From contig JAKADA010000012.1 of NCBI GenBank assembly GCA_021820975.1, forward strand, positions 1 through 59,460: 59,460 nucleotides of DNA, given 5' to 3'. Below the pieces are notes generated by a model that did no database searches, was not told where the DNA came from, and saw only the letters and a list, made by a program, of their open reading frames with translations. Origin of the DNA: Bacillota bacterium (GTDB lineage: Bacteria; Bacillota; Bacilli; Alicyclobacillales; SLC66). The translations under genes and the position numbers were made by a program. Numbering within the stretch: the stretch's first letter is position 1; the number at the start of each line of letters is the position of its first letter. Positions 1 through 6,942 of the stretch are shown here, in pieces.

Positions 1-52
1 TGCTGTTCGTGCAGCATGACGAAAACAGAGACGTTTTTTCTTTCTTCAGGAT

Positions 53-496
53 ATGGACATTGTATCGAGCAAACTTTGGACAGGCAACTTCGTCAACTTT
101 CGGTCATTACAGGAGGGCAGAAACACTATATGTAAACTTAAGAAACTCAGTGCTACAGGTTTACAAATTTCTATTGACGATTTTGGGACCGGTTTTTCCT
201 CCTTAGCTTATCTGCTGGACTTACCCGTTAATGAGGTGAAAATTGATAAAAGTTTTATTTTTGCTATGATCAAAGATCCAAAGGCAGAAAAGATCGTTGA
301 AACAATTATAAGTATGGCTCAACATTTAGGCTTGTTTGTCATCGCAGAAGGTGTAGAGACGATAGACCAACGTGATCGTTTGATCAATATGGGCTGCTCA
401 CGGTTTCAAGGATATCTATTTCACCAGCCAGTTGCGCAAGAAGATTATTTGCAACAAATTTGTGTGAAGGATGGACTATATGATGGTCAACAATGA
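53..496 (+). pseudogene. C-terminal half of an EAL domain (c-di-GMP phosphodiesterase remnant)
   Basis: From about position 135 the reading frame encodes the second half of an EAL domain: DDFGTGFSSL, then VKIDKSF, then VIAEGVET and RFQGYLFHQP. The first half, with the EAL motif and its metal-binding residues, is not found in any frame between 1 and 135. The same frame has a stop at 17-19, so it cannot simply extend out of the window. Without the N-terminal half the product should not hydrolyse c-di-GMP. It overlaps the start of the downstream diguanylate cyclase by 17 bases. I infer a decayed or truncated gene. A frameshift inside the first 130 bases that joins it to a gene outside the window is the alternative. 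Confidence 0.7.
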
Positions 497-2549
497 AATA
501 ATCGGTTGGCAATTTTTTGATATCATTGATGCGATTGCGATGGTCATTGATGTTCATGGCGAAATTATTCACGTGAACAAAGCTGCCGAAAACTTCATGG
601 GTTTTTGTAAGTCAGACGTGGTAGGGAAACCTTACTTTTGGGAAAATTTCATTCCTATAGAGGAACGTGGACATGTTCATGAACTTTTTGACATTATTCA
701 TGGCTCCGTTCCCATGGAATATGAAAACCATTGGATTTCTATTGCCGGAGAGAAGCACCTGTTTCGTTGGACGAACACCGTGATGAAGGATGACCAAGGA
801 CAAACGGCCTATCTTTTTACGCTTGGTATCGATATCACACACCAAAGAATGTTAGAGCAATCCATGCATGAACATGCACAGTGGTTGCAACGTGTCATGA
901 AGTACAATCAATTGCTTTTTGAGGCCAATAAAGCGATGGCGGTCGCTGAAAATGTTCCTGCCTTGCTAAAAAAACTATGCGATCTCTTGGTTTCGTATAC
1001 GGACTTGATGCAAGCCTGGATTGAGCAATCGCAAGGTGGTGGCATAATTATTGCTTCGTCTAGTGTGAATACGTATAGAGATCTAGAAGCCACAACTTCT
1101 TTGCCTATCTATCGGGAAGGAACATTGTGGGCCGTTTTTCATGTCTACGATGAGGAAAAAAATCATATTGATGAGGAACTTGAGCAAGTGCTTCAAACAT
1201 TATCGCAAGATATCGGATTTGGGTTAGATCGACTTGACATGTTGCATTCTGAACGTGAAGCGAACGCCTTTAATGCGGCTTTGCTCAACAATCTTGCCGC
1301 GGGTATCAACGTGATGCGGTATCCGGAGCGAATCGTTGAGCGAATTAACTCTCGCATGGTAGAAATCTATGGTGCGCACGATGTACAAGAGTTGATGGAT
1401 CATCAAGTACGTGAGTTTTATTTAAATGATCAGGATTACGAAAGAGTTGGAATACTTGCTAAACACATTTTAGATGTTGGACAAGGTATGCTCAAAAATG
1501 TTCCCTGTTGTCGATTGGACGGAGCCATAATTTATGTAGATCTCTATGGTCAACGGTTGTGTCTTCAAGATCGTTTGCACATCCTCTGGACGCATGTGGA
1601 TGTGACAGAAAGGCACACGCAAGAGCAGGCAATTCGACAATTGAGTGCCGAGCGTGCAAGATTGCTTGCTAGTACGACGGCAGGGATTGATATGGTACGT
1701 TATCCTGAACGTGTGATCATTGAGGTGAACCAAGCATTTATCAATTTGATGGGCTATGCTTGTAAAGAGGATATTATTGGTCATAGTACGGCTGAAATCT
1801 ATCCTAATGCTATGCAAAATCAACGTATGGCCGATTTGGCCAAAAAGATTCTTGAAGAAGGTAATGGTAGCTTACGTGATCTCGAAGTGCTTCGTAAAGA
1901 TGGAAATTCCATTTTTATCGATCTTTCAGGTCAGCGCATTGAAAGTGAAGATTCTGAACATGCAACGATTGTATGGACATCGGTTGATGTAACAGAACGG
2001 TATCATCTAACAAACGCCCTTACACATCAGGCGTTTACCGATCAACTGACGGGGTTGCCTAATCGCCGTACTTTATTTAAAACGCTAAAAAAGGCGATGA
2101 AAGACGTACAACAACAAGGTTGGCTGTTAGCGGTTATTATAATGGATCTTGATGGCTTTAAAGCTATCAATGATACCTATGGACATGAAGCAGGGGACTT
2201 GGTGTTGCGACATTTTAGTCAACGTATGAAATCGTCATTGCGTCGTACAGATTTCATGGCACGCTTGGGTGGCGATGAATTTGTTTTGCTTCTTGAACAT
2301 TGCACTTCTATTCAGGAGGTACGCATCATGCTTGAAAAGATTCGAGAGATTGTGCGTACGCCTATGGATGGCATCGATGCTAGCATCGTTTCACTTGATT
2401 TGAGTGCAGGTGTCTATCTGTATCGCATGTCGCACGATTCGACGAATACTATCGCTGAGATTATACGAAAAGCTGATCGTGCCTTATATGAAAGTAAGCA
2501 CAATAAAGCAAACCGTTCAAGTTTTTGGACAATGTATCATGAACCTTAA
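480..2549 (+). CDS. PAS/GAF-sensing diguanylate cyclase (GGDEF)
   Basis: Makes cyclic-di-GMP from two GTP. Domain order by eye: PAS (about 10-115), a weak GAF-like segment (140-260), PAS (270-390), PAS (395-515) and GGDEF (525-685). The active-site loop is RLGGDEF, and an intact RxxD product-inhibition site (RRTD) lies five residues before it, so the enzyme should be catalytically competent and feedback-inhibited. The last two PAS domains look like a tandem duplication, sharing AGIxxxRYPER and VDVTER. No transmembrane segment is seen, so it is cytosolic. ATG codons lie at 471, 480 and 483; the SD GAAGG at 466-470 fits 480 best. There is no EAL domain in this protein. Confidence 0.9.
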   Translation: MMVNNEIIGWQFFDIIDAIAMVIDVHGEIIHVNKAAENFMGFCKSDVVGKPYFWENFIPIEERGHVHELFDIIHGSVPMEYENHWISIAGEKHLFRWTNTVMKDDQGQTAYLFTLGIDITHQRMLEQSMHEHAQWLQRVMKYNQLLFEANKAMAVAENVPALLKKLCDLLVSYTDLMQAWIEQSQGGGIIIASSSVNTYRDLEATTSLPIYREGTLWAVFHVYDEEKNHIDEELEQVLQTLSQDIGFGLDRLDMLHSEREANAFNAALLNNLAAGINVMRYPERIVERINSRMVEIYGAHDVQELMDHQVREFYLNDQDYERVGILAKHILDVGQGMLKNVPCCRLDGAIIYVDLYGQRLCLQDRLHILWTHVDVTERHTQEQAIRQLSAERARLLASTTAGIDMVRYPERVIIEVNQAFINLMGYACKEDIIGHSTAEIYPNAMQNQRMADLAKKILEEGNGSLRDLEVLRKDGNSIFIDLSGQRIESEDSEHATIVWTSVDVTERYHLTNALTHQAFTDQLTGLPNRRTLFKTLKKAMKDVQQQGWLLAVIIMDLDGFKAINDTYGHEAGDLVLRHFSQRMKSSLRRTDFMARLGGDEFVLLLEHCTSIQEVRIMLEKIREIVRTPMDGIDASIVSLDLSAGVYLYRMSHDSTNTIAEIIRKADRALYESKHNKANRSSFWTMYHEP

Positions 2550-2553
2550 GATA

Positions 2554-3960
2554 TTAGGCATGAAGTAAGCCCGATTTACGTATGGATACAAGAATTGTAC
2601 CGGCTAGGCCAAGTAGAATTCCGGTACCAAATACCAAATGAATGCCATTGATAAATTGAGTCGCAGGATAGTGAATTTGCGTTCCAACTGCTGCCTGTAA
2701 CAACAGCATAGCAAAGGCTACACCCGTGACGCGGCCGAAATTTCGAATGGTTGCAATTAAACTTCCCGTAAGCCCACTTTTTTGAATGGGTACCGATTCA
2801 ATAACCACGACATTATTGGGAGAGGTGAAAAGGCCCAATCCTGCGCCTAACAAAGTCTGTGCGACAATGATCGTGATCATGCCATTATTTCTACCTAAAG
2901 AAAACATATCTAACATAGCTATGGTCATGAGCACCATACCGGACACTGTCGGGAGAAAAGCCCCCTTATGGTCGCTAAGCCAGCCACCAAGTGGAGCAAT
3001 CAGTACCATGACGATGGACTGAACCATCAATAAAAGACCCATCTGAGACACCGGTATGTGAAGAAGTTGTTCAATATATAATGGTAAGATCATGGAAGGG
3101 AAAATCATGATTATATATGAGATATATCCAGCTATATTACTAATAGAGAACCTTGGTGATAAAAATAAGGAAAGATCAATGAGTGGACCTTTGACATGCG
3201 ATTGTCGTCGAATAAAGGCAATCCAGCTTATAAGACTCACGATCAGCAAAAGAATACCAGTTATACTTGTAAAACCTAGAGAATCACCACTTGATATATA
3301 GAGTAACAGCGTGATCGTTGCTACTAAAAACCATACAGATCCCCACCAGTCAAATTCCTTCATGCCAATTCCACGTGAAATAGGCTTTAGCACAAAAATG
3401 CTTAGAACAATAGAGATGATTCCAAAAGGAACATTTACCCAGAAAATATAACGCCATCCCATGAGAGCAAGTACAATGCCCCCAACAGCAGGACCAACAA
3501 TAGTCCCTATAGCTACCACACTACTGATGAGCCCAAGTGGTTTACCACGCTGACCTTTTGGAAAAGTAAAGGCAACGATAGACATGACGTTGGCTTGAAT
3601 TAAGGCGCCACCAAAAGCTTGAAGCATGCGAAATATCACCAATTCATTAAATCCTGGCGATAAAGCACAAAGTATCGAGGCTAAGGTAAATAATGAGATT
3701 CCTGCGATAAACATTTTTTTACGATCAAGTTTATCCGACATGCTGCCTATCATAGGTAAAATAGCCGTAATCACAAGTAGATAACCTGTTACTACCCATT
3801 GCAAAAGGTTTAAGGTGACATGATAACGAAGTTGCAATATGGGTAAGGCAACGTTCACAATGCTACTATCAACGTTGACCATAAAAGTGCCAATGACAAT
3901 GGTGAGAAAAACGATCCAACGATAGGATCGTTTTTCATTCAATGGTGCGTTCGCTTTCAA
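2554..3960 (-). CDS. MFS drug-type exporter, DHA2 (EmrB/QacA) family
   Basis: A multi-pass membrane transporter of about 468 residues. The N-terminal part has the family pattern NVDSSIVNVALP in helix 1, followed by the DKLDRKK loop between helices 2 and 3. Length and hydrophobic pattern fit the 14-helix DHA2 group of proton-driven exporters; the substrate cannot be read from sequence. The start is set at TTG 3960, preceded by the SD TGAGG with an 8-base spacer; a GTG at 3969 sits on the SD itself. It follows the class II aldolase by about 23 bases on the same strand, so they are probably one operon controlled by the PadR-type site upstream. Confidence 0.85.
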   Translation of the reverse strand: MKANAPLNEKRSYRWIVFLTIVIGTFMVNVDSSIVNVALPILQLRYHVTLNLLQWVVTGYLLVITAILPMIGSMSDKLDRKKMFIAGISLFTLASILCALSPGFNELVIFRMLQAFGGALIQANVMSIVAFTFPKGQRGKPLGLISSVVAIGTIVGPAVGGIVLALMGWRYIFWVNVPFGIISIVLSIFVLKPISRGIGMKEFDWWGSVWFLVATITLLLYISSGDSLGFTSITGILLLIVSLISWIAFIRRQSHVKGPLIDLSLFLSPRFSISNIAGYISYIIMIFPSMILPLYIEQLLHIPVSQMGLLLMVQSIVMVLIAPLGGWLSDHKGAFLPTVSGMVLMTIAMLDMFSLGRNNGMITIIVAQTLLGAGLGLFTSPNNVVVIESVPIQKSGLTGSLIATIRNFGRVTGVAFAMLLLQAAVGTQIHYPATQFINGIHLVFGTGILLGLAGTILVSIRKSGLLHA

Positions 3961-3983
3961 GGAAAACACCTCAGCGTGTATAG

Positions 3984-4646
3984 TTATTTACTTTTTTCAA
4001 AGGCTTGTTTACGTTGTTTAATTTGTTCGAATGCCTGATCGGGTAATGGTTGTTCTTTTCCCAAAAGACGTGCATGTAAGAGTAACTCAGCGGCCTCATC
4101 AAGCGTAGCTAAAAACTGTGCAGTTTCTGTTGGTGAGTTTGAAAATGCTAAAACGCCATGATTGGCTAAGAGTACTGCAGAAACACCAGGTTTTGATCGT
4201 ACAGCATCCACAATGCCTTGAACAGAAGCATCAGATCCTCGAGGAGCCCAGGCGATAACAGGTGTTGGCTCAGTTACACCAAAACGCATTAAAGGTTCAT
4301 AAACCACGGGAATAGGCTGATGGGCAATCGCAAAGGCGGTGGCATGTGGGGCATGTGTATGAATAATAGCACCGACAGATTCTCTTGCTCGATAGACGGC
4401 TGCATGCATTTGAATAATTTCTGCTTGTGCCGGCATGACATCACCTTCTAAAACTGTGCCATCCATTTTGATCATAGCAAAGCTATTCTCGTCTAGATTG
4501 GCAACATTTCCACCACGTGTCATTATCATAGTATCAGTTGTTAGACGAGCTGATAAGTTGGCATGATGACTGCGAAACAGTAACCCGGTATCACGAAGTG
4601 TTTGTGCTACTGCAATAAGTTCTGACTTAGCTTGTTGAATGTCCAT
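3984..4646 (-). CDS. Class II aldolase/adducin-family protein (fuculose-phosphate aldolase-like)
   Basis: A 220-residue zinc enzyme of the family that includes L-fuculose-1-phosphate aldolase and L-ribulose-5-phosphate 4-epimerase. Visible motifs: an N-terminal NLSAR segment, an acidic residue in AQAEIIQMHAA that fits the catalytic Glu, the zinc ligands in IIHTHAPHA, and a third His in LLANHGVLA. It should cleave or epimerise a small sugar phosphate; the exact substrate is unknown. First gene of a two-gene operon with the MFS exporter and divergent from a PadR-family regulator. The ATG at 4646 has the SD GAGGAGG upstream. The promoter TTGACA-17-TATTAT lies just ahead. Confidence 0.85.
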   Translation of the reverse strand: MDIQQAKSELIAVAQTLRDTGLLFRSHHANLSARLTTDTMIMTRGGNVANLDENSFAMIKMDGTVLEGDVMPAQAEIIQMHAAVYRARESVGAIIHTHAPHATAFAIAHQPIPVVYEPLMRFGVTEPTPVIAWAPRGSDASVQGIVDAVRSKPGVSAVLLANHGVLAFSNSPTETAQFLATLDEAAELLLHARLLGKEQPLPDQAFEQIKQRKQAFEKSK

Positions 4647-4679
4647 GGTTTACCTCCTCGTTAATGTTTATTATAGTAT

Positions 4680-4694
4680 ACTGTATAATACAGT
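4680..4694. promoter_or_regulatory. Perfect palindrome, probable PadR operator
   Basis: ACTGTATAATACAGT is a perfect 7-1-7 inverted repeat between the divergent aldolase and padR genes. It covers the -10 element of the aldolase promoter and also contains a TATAAT reading toward padR. A dimeric winged-helix repressor bound here would block the aldolase-MFS operon and possibly its own gene. Confidence 0.65.
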
Positions 4695-4713
4695 GATTAA
4701 AGTTGACTGTCAA
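4685..4713 (-). promoter_or_regulatory. SigA-type promoter of the aldolase-MFS operon
   Basis: On the minus strand TTGACA (4708-4713) and TATTAT (4685-4690) are separated by exactly 17 bases. This is a near-consensus housekeeping promoter, about 40 bases before the aldolase ATG. Its -10 lies inside the palindrome. Confidence 0.75.
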
Positions 4714-4749
4714 TTAAAAATAAGATGCGATACGAAGGTGGAATCGGAA

Positions 4750-5118
4750 ATGGAAAAACGAACTTCTGTTAGGGGTAGAAAAAACAGACATTTGCCAGCC
4801 TTTATTTTGTTGTTTTTAGCTGATAAAGATGCACATGGTGGATCATTGTGGAGTCAGATATCTAGTATGATGCCAGATCATCAGGATATTGATAGTGGGG
4901 CAGTTTATCGCGTACTTCGGGATTTGGAAGAGCGAGGATGTGTAACATCTTACTGGAATACGGAAGACTCAGGTCCTGCAAAACGTATCTATCACGTAAC
5001 AGAACATGGCATGGAAGAATTGCAGATGTGTTATACTGACATTTGTATACGCAAAAAAAATCTCGAGTATTTTATTGAACAATATCAGAATCTTGTAGAA
5101 ATACAAGTAGATAAATAA
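4750..5118 (+). CDS. PadR-family transcriptional regulator
   Basis: About 122 residues with a winged helix-turn-helix of PadR type: HLPAFILLFLADKDAHGGSL, then IDSGAVYRVLRDLEERGCVT, then AKRIYHVTEHGMEEL, followed by a C-terminal helix for dimerisation. PadR proteins usually repress a neighbouring transporter or detoxification gene in response to a small aromatic or drug-like ligand. Here the targets should be the divergent aldolase-MFS pair. The ATG at 4750 follows AAGGTGG; a longer reading frame to 4639 has no ribosome site and would cover the promoter region. Confidence 0.85.
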   Translation: MEKRTSVRGRKNRHLPAFILLFLADKDAHGGSLWSQISSMMPDHQDIDSGAVYRVLRDLEERGCVTSYWNTEDSGPAKRIYHVTEHGMEELQMCYTDICIRKKNLEYFIEQYQNLVEIQVDK

Positions 5119-5119
5119 A

Positions 5120-5148
5120 TTGCATAAAAGTACCTATATAGGTATAGT
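5120..5148 (+). promoter_or_regulatory. Promoter of the DUF2892 gene with operator in the spacer
   Basis: TTGCAT (5120-5125) and TATAGT (5143-5148) are 17 bases apart. The spacer holds the perfect 14-base palindrome TACCTATATAGGTA (5131-5144), which just reaches the -10. This arrangement suggests a repressor that competes with polymerase, or a MerR-like activator. Confidence 0.6.
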
Positions 5149-5193
5149 AAATAGAGACAAACTCAATAACTTTCTTCAGAAAGAAGGTTGTTC

Positions 5194-5394
5194 ATGAATT
5201 GGGTAAATGAGGGCAAGACGGATCGTATGTGGCGCATTATTCTCGGTATTATTTTCCTTATTCTAGGTTTTGTTACCCACTATGGTTTATCTGTTTTGTT
5301 TTTTATTCTTGCTGTACTGGCATTGTTTACAGGTTTATCTGGTAATTGTCTTATTTATAGACTATTTGGCATCAATACTTGCCGTCGTCGATAG
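5194..5394 (+). CDS. Small membrane protein, DUF2892 (YgaP transmembrane-like)
   Basis: A 66-residue protein with a short polar start (MNWVNEGKTDRMWR) and two hydrophobic helices separated by a short turn, ending in a basic CRRR tail. The pattern is that of the DUF2892 family, the membrane module found alone or fused to rhodanese domains in sulfur-transfer proteins. No enzymatic residues can be assigned. The ATG at 5194 is 6 bases after the SD AAGAAGG. It has its own promoter with a palindrome in the spacer. A long hairpin lies just downstream. Confidence 0.75.
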   Translation: MNWVNEGKTDRMWRIILGIIFLILGFVTHYGLSVLFFILAVLALFTGLSGNCLIYRLFGINTCRRR

Positions 5395-5403
5395 GTTAAT
5401 GGG

Positions 5404-5450
5404 ATTACATCGGGCTGTCATCAGATACTTTGATGGCAGCCCGATGTAAT
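5404..5450. repeat. Long inverted repeat (20-bp arms) after the DUF2892 gene
   Basis: Arms at 5404-5423 and 5431-5450 pair over 20 bases with one G-U pair around a 7-base loop. There is no T-run on either side. It may still end transcription between the DUF2892 gene and the pseudogenes, but is not a textbook terminator. Confidence 0.6.
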
Positions 5451-5469
5451 GAGGTATAATTACTTTATC

Positions 5470-5931
5470 TCTATATCTTGATAAAAATTTCTGCGCAACC
5501 CCACAAATTGTATATCTATCAACTCGCGGACTCCAAGTAAATGTAACATAGGACACTTTTGGATGGGTTACAAGAATATCGCCAAGTTCATGTCCAAACC
5601 CAGGAATAATATTTTAAACTACCGCAGGAAGCCCAACATTGGCGAAGAATTCTGCCAAAAAAAGCGCAGATTATGGGGTTTGTTCGGAAGGTTTTAAGAC
5701 AACGTATTACCGGCCGCAATCACAGTACCAACCTTGTGCGCAACCAAATTGAACGGAAAGTTGATGGTGGTAATAGCACTGACTACACCGCGTGGCTGAT
5801 GTTGCACATAGGCGATGTAGTTTTCACGATGAGGTTGACGGCTTGTTCTTTATGATCAGCAATCTTTCAGCTATGTTATGCAAAATGTTTGCTCGTCGAT
5901 GTGCTGGCGTTTTGCGAAAGGTACGAAAAGC
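5470..5931 (-). pseudogene. Aldehyde dehydrogenase remnant, frameshifted and truncated
   Basis: Read on the minus strand from 5931, successive pieces match the N-terminal half of the NAD(P)-dependent aldehyde dehydrogenase fold: AFRTFRKTPAHRRANILHN, then PRGVVSAITTINFPFNLVAH, VGTVIAAGNTLS, a stop, then (one frame over) LAEFFANVGLPAVV, a stop, NIIPGFGHELGD, and VSYVTFTWSPRV, where FTGS is normal. At least two stops and one frameshift interrupt it. The region that would hold the catalytic Cys and the true N-terminus are absent. The 5' end stops abruptly about 45 bases from the LysR remnant. Confidence 0.8.
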
Positions 5932-5976
5932 ATAATCGGTAAATTCAATGAGATTGAGTTTGTGGCTAGTTAGGGC

Positions 5977-6198
5977 ACTTGTGAAGAATTACGCGATGAA
6001 TCCTTTATCTTCTTTAAGCAGGGTTACACTATGCGTACACAAGGTGTCGAACCAACTGGTATCCGCGAAGTAACAATACAAGGGGATTCGCTTACCCGTT
6101 CTGTTGGTATCGCATGATGGCACCAAACAAGCTTATCAGCAGGAACGAAACGATTTGCACAGTTTGTTATTGACTATGTAAAAGCCGCGCCCCATTAA
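5977..6198 (+). pseudogene. LysR-type regulator remnant (effector domain only)
   Basis: One frame reads EELRDESFIFFKQGYTMRT, which fits the middle of the LysR effector domain. It then jumps to PTGIREVTIQGDSLTRSVGIA, a TGA stop at 6115-6117, and LSAGTKRFAQFVIDYVK, the usual C-terminus. The helix-turn-helix and much of the effector domain are missing, and an internal deletion joins the two pieces. It reads away from the aldehyde dehydrogenase remnant, the normal arrangement for a LysR gene and its target. Confidence 0.7.
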
Positions 6199-6212
6199 GG
6201 GAAGCGGCTTTT
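6180..6212. terminator. Bidirectional terminator
   Basis: AAAAGCCGC (6180-6188) pairs with GCGGCTTTT (6204-6212), so both strands end in T-runs after a GC-rich stem. It would serve the methyltransferase on the minus strand and the former LysR gene on the plus strand. Confidence 0.75.
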
Positions 6213-6225
6213 CATACATCGTGTC

Positions 6226-6864
6226 CTATTGCTTCGGTGCAAGCGCATAAACAAAATAAATGGCTCGATGGTTAGCAGCATGATGCATACGTTGTACAGA
6301 AAAACCAGCTTTTTCTAGCGTATGGGTTAAAGTTCCTGGACGAATGCGAATATTCATGGGTGGTCCAAAGTCACTTTGCTCTTGATCCCATTCCACCATG
6401 TAGAGAATACCTTCGGGTTTTAAGATTCTTTTAGCTTCTTCTAACATAGCATCTTGTTCCTTAACATCATGAAACATCATGGACATCAGCATGGCATCGA
6501 TCGTGTGGTTTTCCAGTGGAATTTTGGTTGCTGAGGCAACAATGCCACGAACATTGGTTAATCCTTGTTCCTTAGCGCGAGTAAGCGTGATGTCAATCAT
6601 ATTTTGTTGTCGATCAATCGCATACACCATGCCATTTTGTAACTTCTTGGCAGCTGGTATGGTGAAATAACCAGCACCACAGCCCAAATCTACCATATTC
6701 TCATGTGAATTCGTCAAAAAGTCCTCTAAGGTAGCGTCTGGAGGCATAAACGTTTTTCGTTGTTCTTCCATCGCCATTAAGTGCAATGGATCAAATTCTC
6801 TAGAGCCATCATGATGGTGTGCTTGGTGCTCGTTTTTTGCTGATTTTTCTTCCACAGGTGTCAT
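6226..6864 (-). CDS. Class I SAM-dependent methyltransferase
   Basis: A 212-residue soluble protein with the Rossmann methyltransferase pattern: motif I is VDLGCGAGYFTIPAA, the acidic end of strand 2 is YAIDRQQNMID, and a later strand is ILKPEGILYMVEW. The His-rich start (HQAHHHDGSREFDP) is unusual and may bind metal, or be linker only. The substrate is not evident; the fold resembles UbiE-like small-molecule enzymes. An SD AAAGGAG sits only one base before the ATG at 6864; a GTG at 6855 would have better spacing and may be the true start. A terminator follows the gene. Confidence 0.8.
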   Translation of the reverse strand: MTPVEEKSAKNEHQAHHHDGSREFDPLHLMAMEEQRKTFMPPDATLEDFLTNSHENMVDLGCGAGYFTIPAAKKLQNGMVYAIDRQQNMIDITLTRAKEQGLTNVRGIVASATKIPLENHTIDAMLMSMMFHDVKEQDAMLEEAKRILKPEGILYMVEWDQEQSDFGPPMNIRIRPGTLTHTLEKAGFSVQRMHHAANHRAIYFVYALAPKQ

Positions 6865-6942
6865 TCTCCTTTACGTTTACGCTAGACCTACAAATACCAT
6901 ACCGGGTTTCTTTGGTCAAGCACTACCCTAGGTTTCTTTGAT

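Noticed and set aside
1470-1823. 117-codon minus-strand frame inside the diguanylate cyclase
   Set aside because: Antisense shadow of the PAS domains with no supporting signals.
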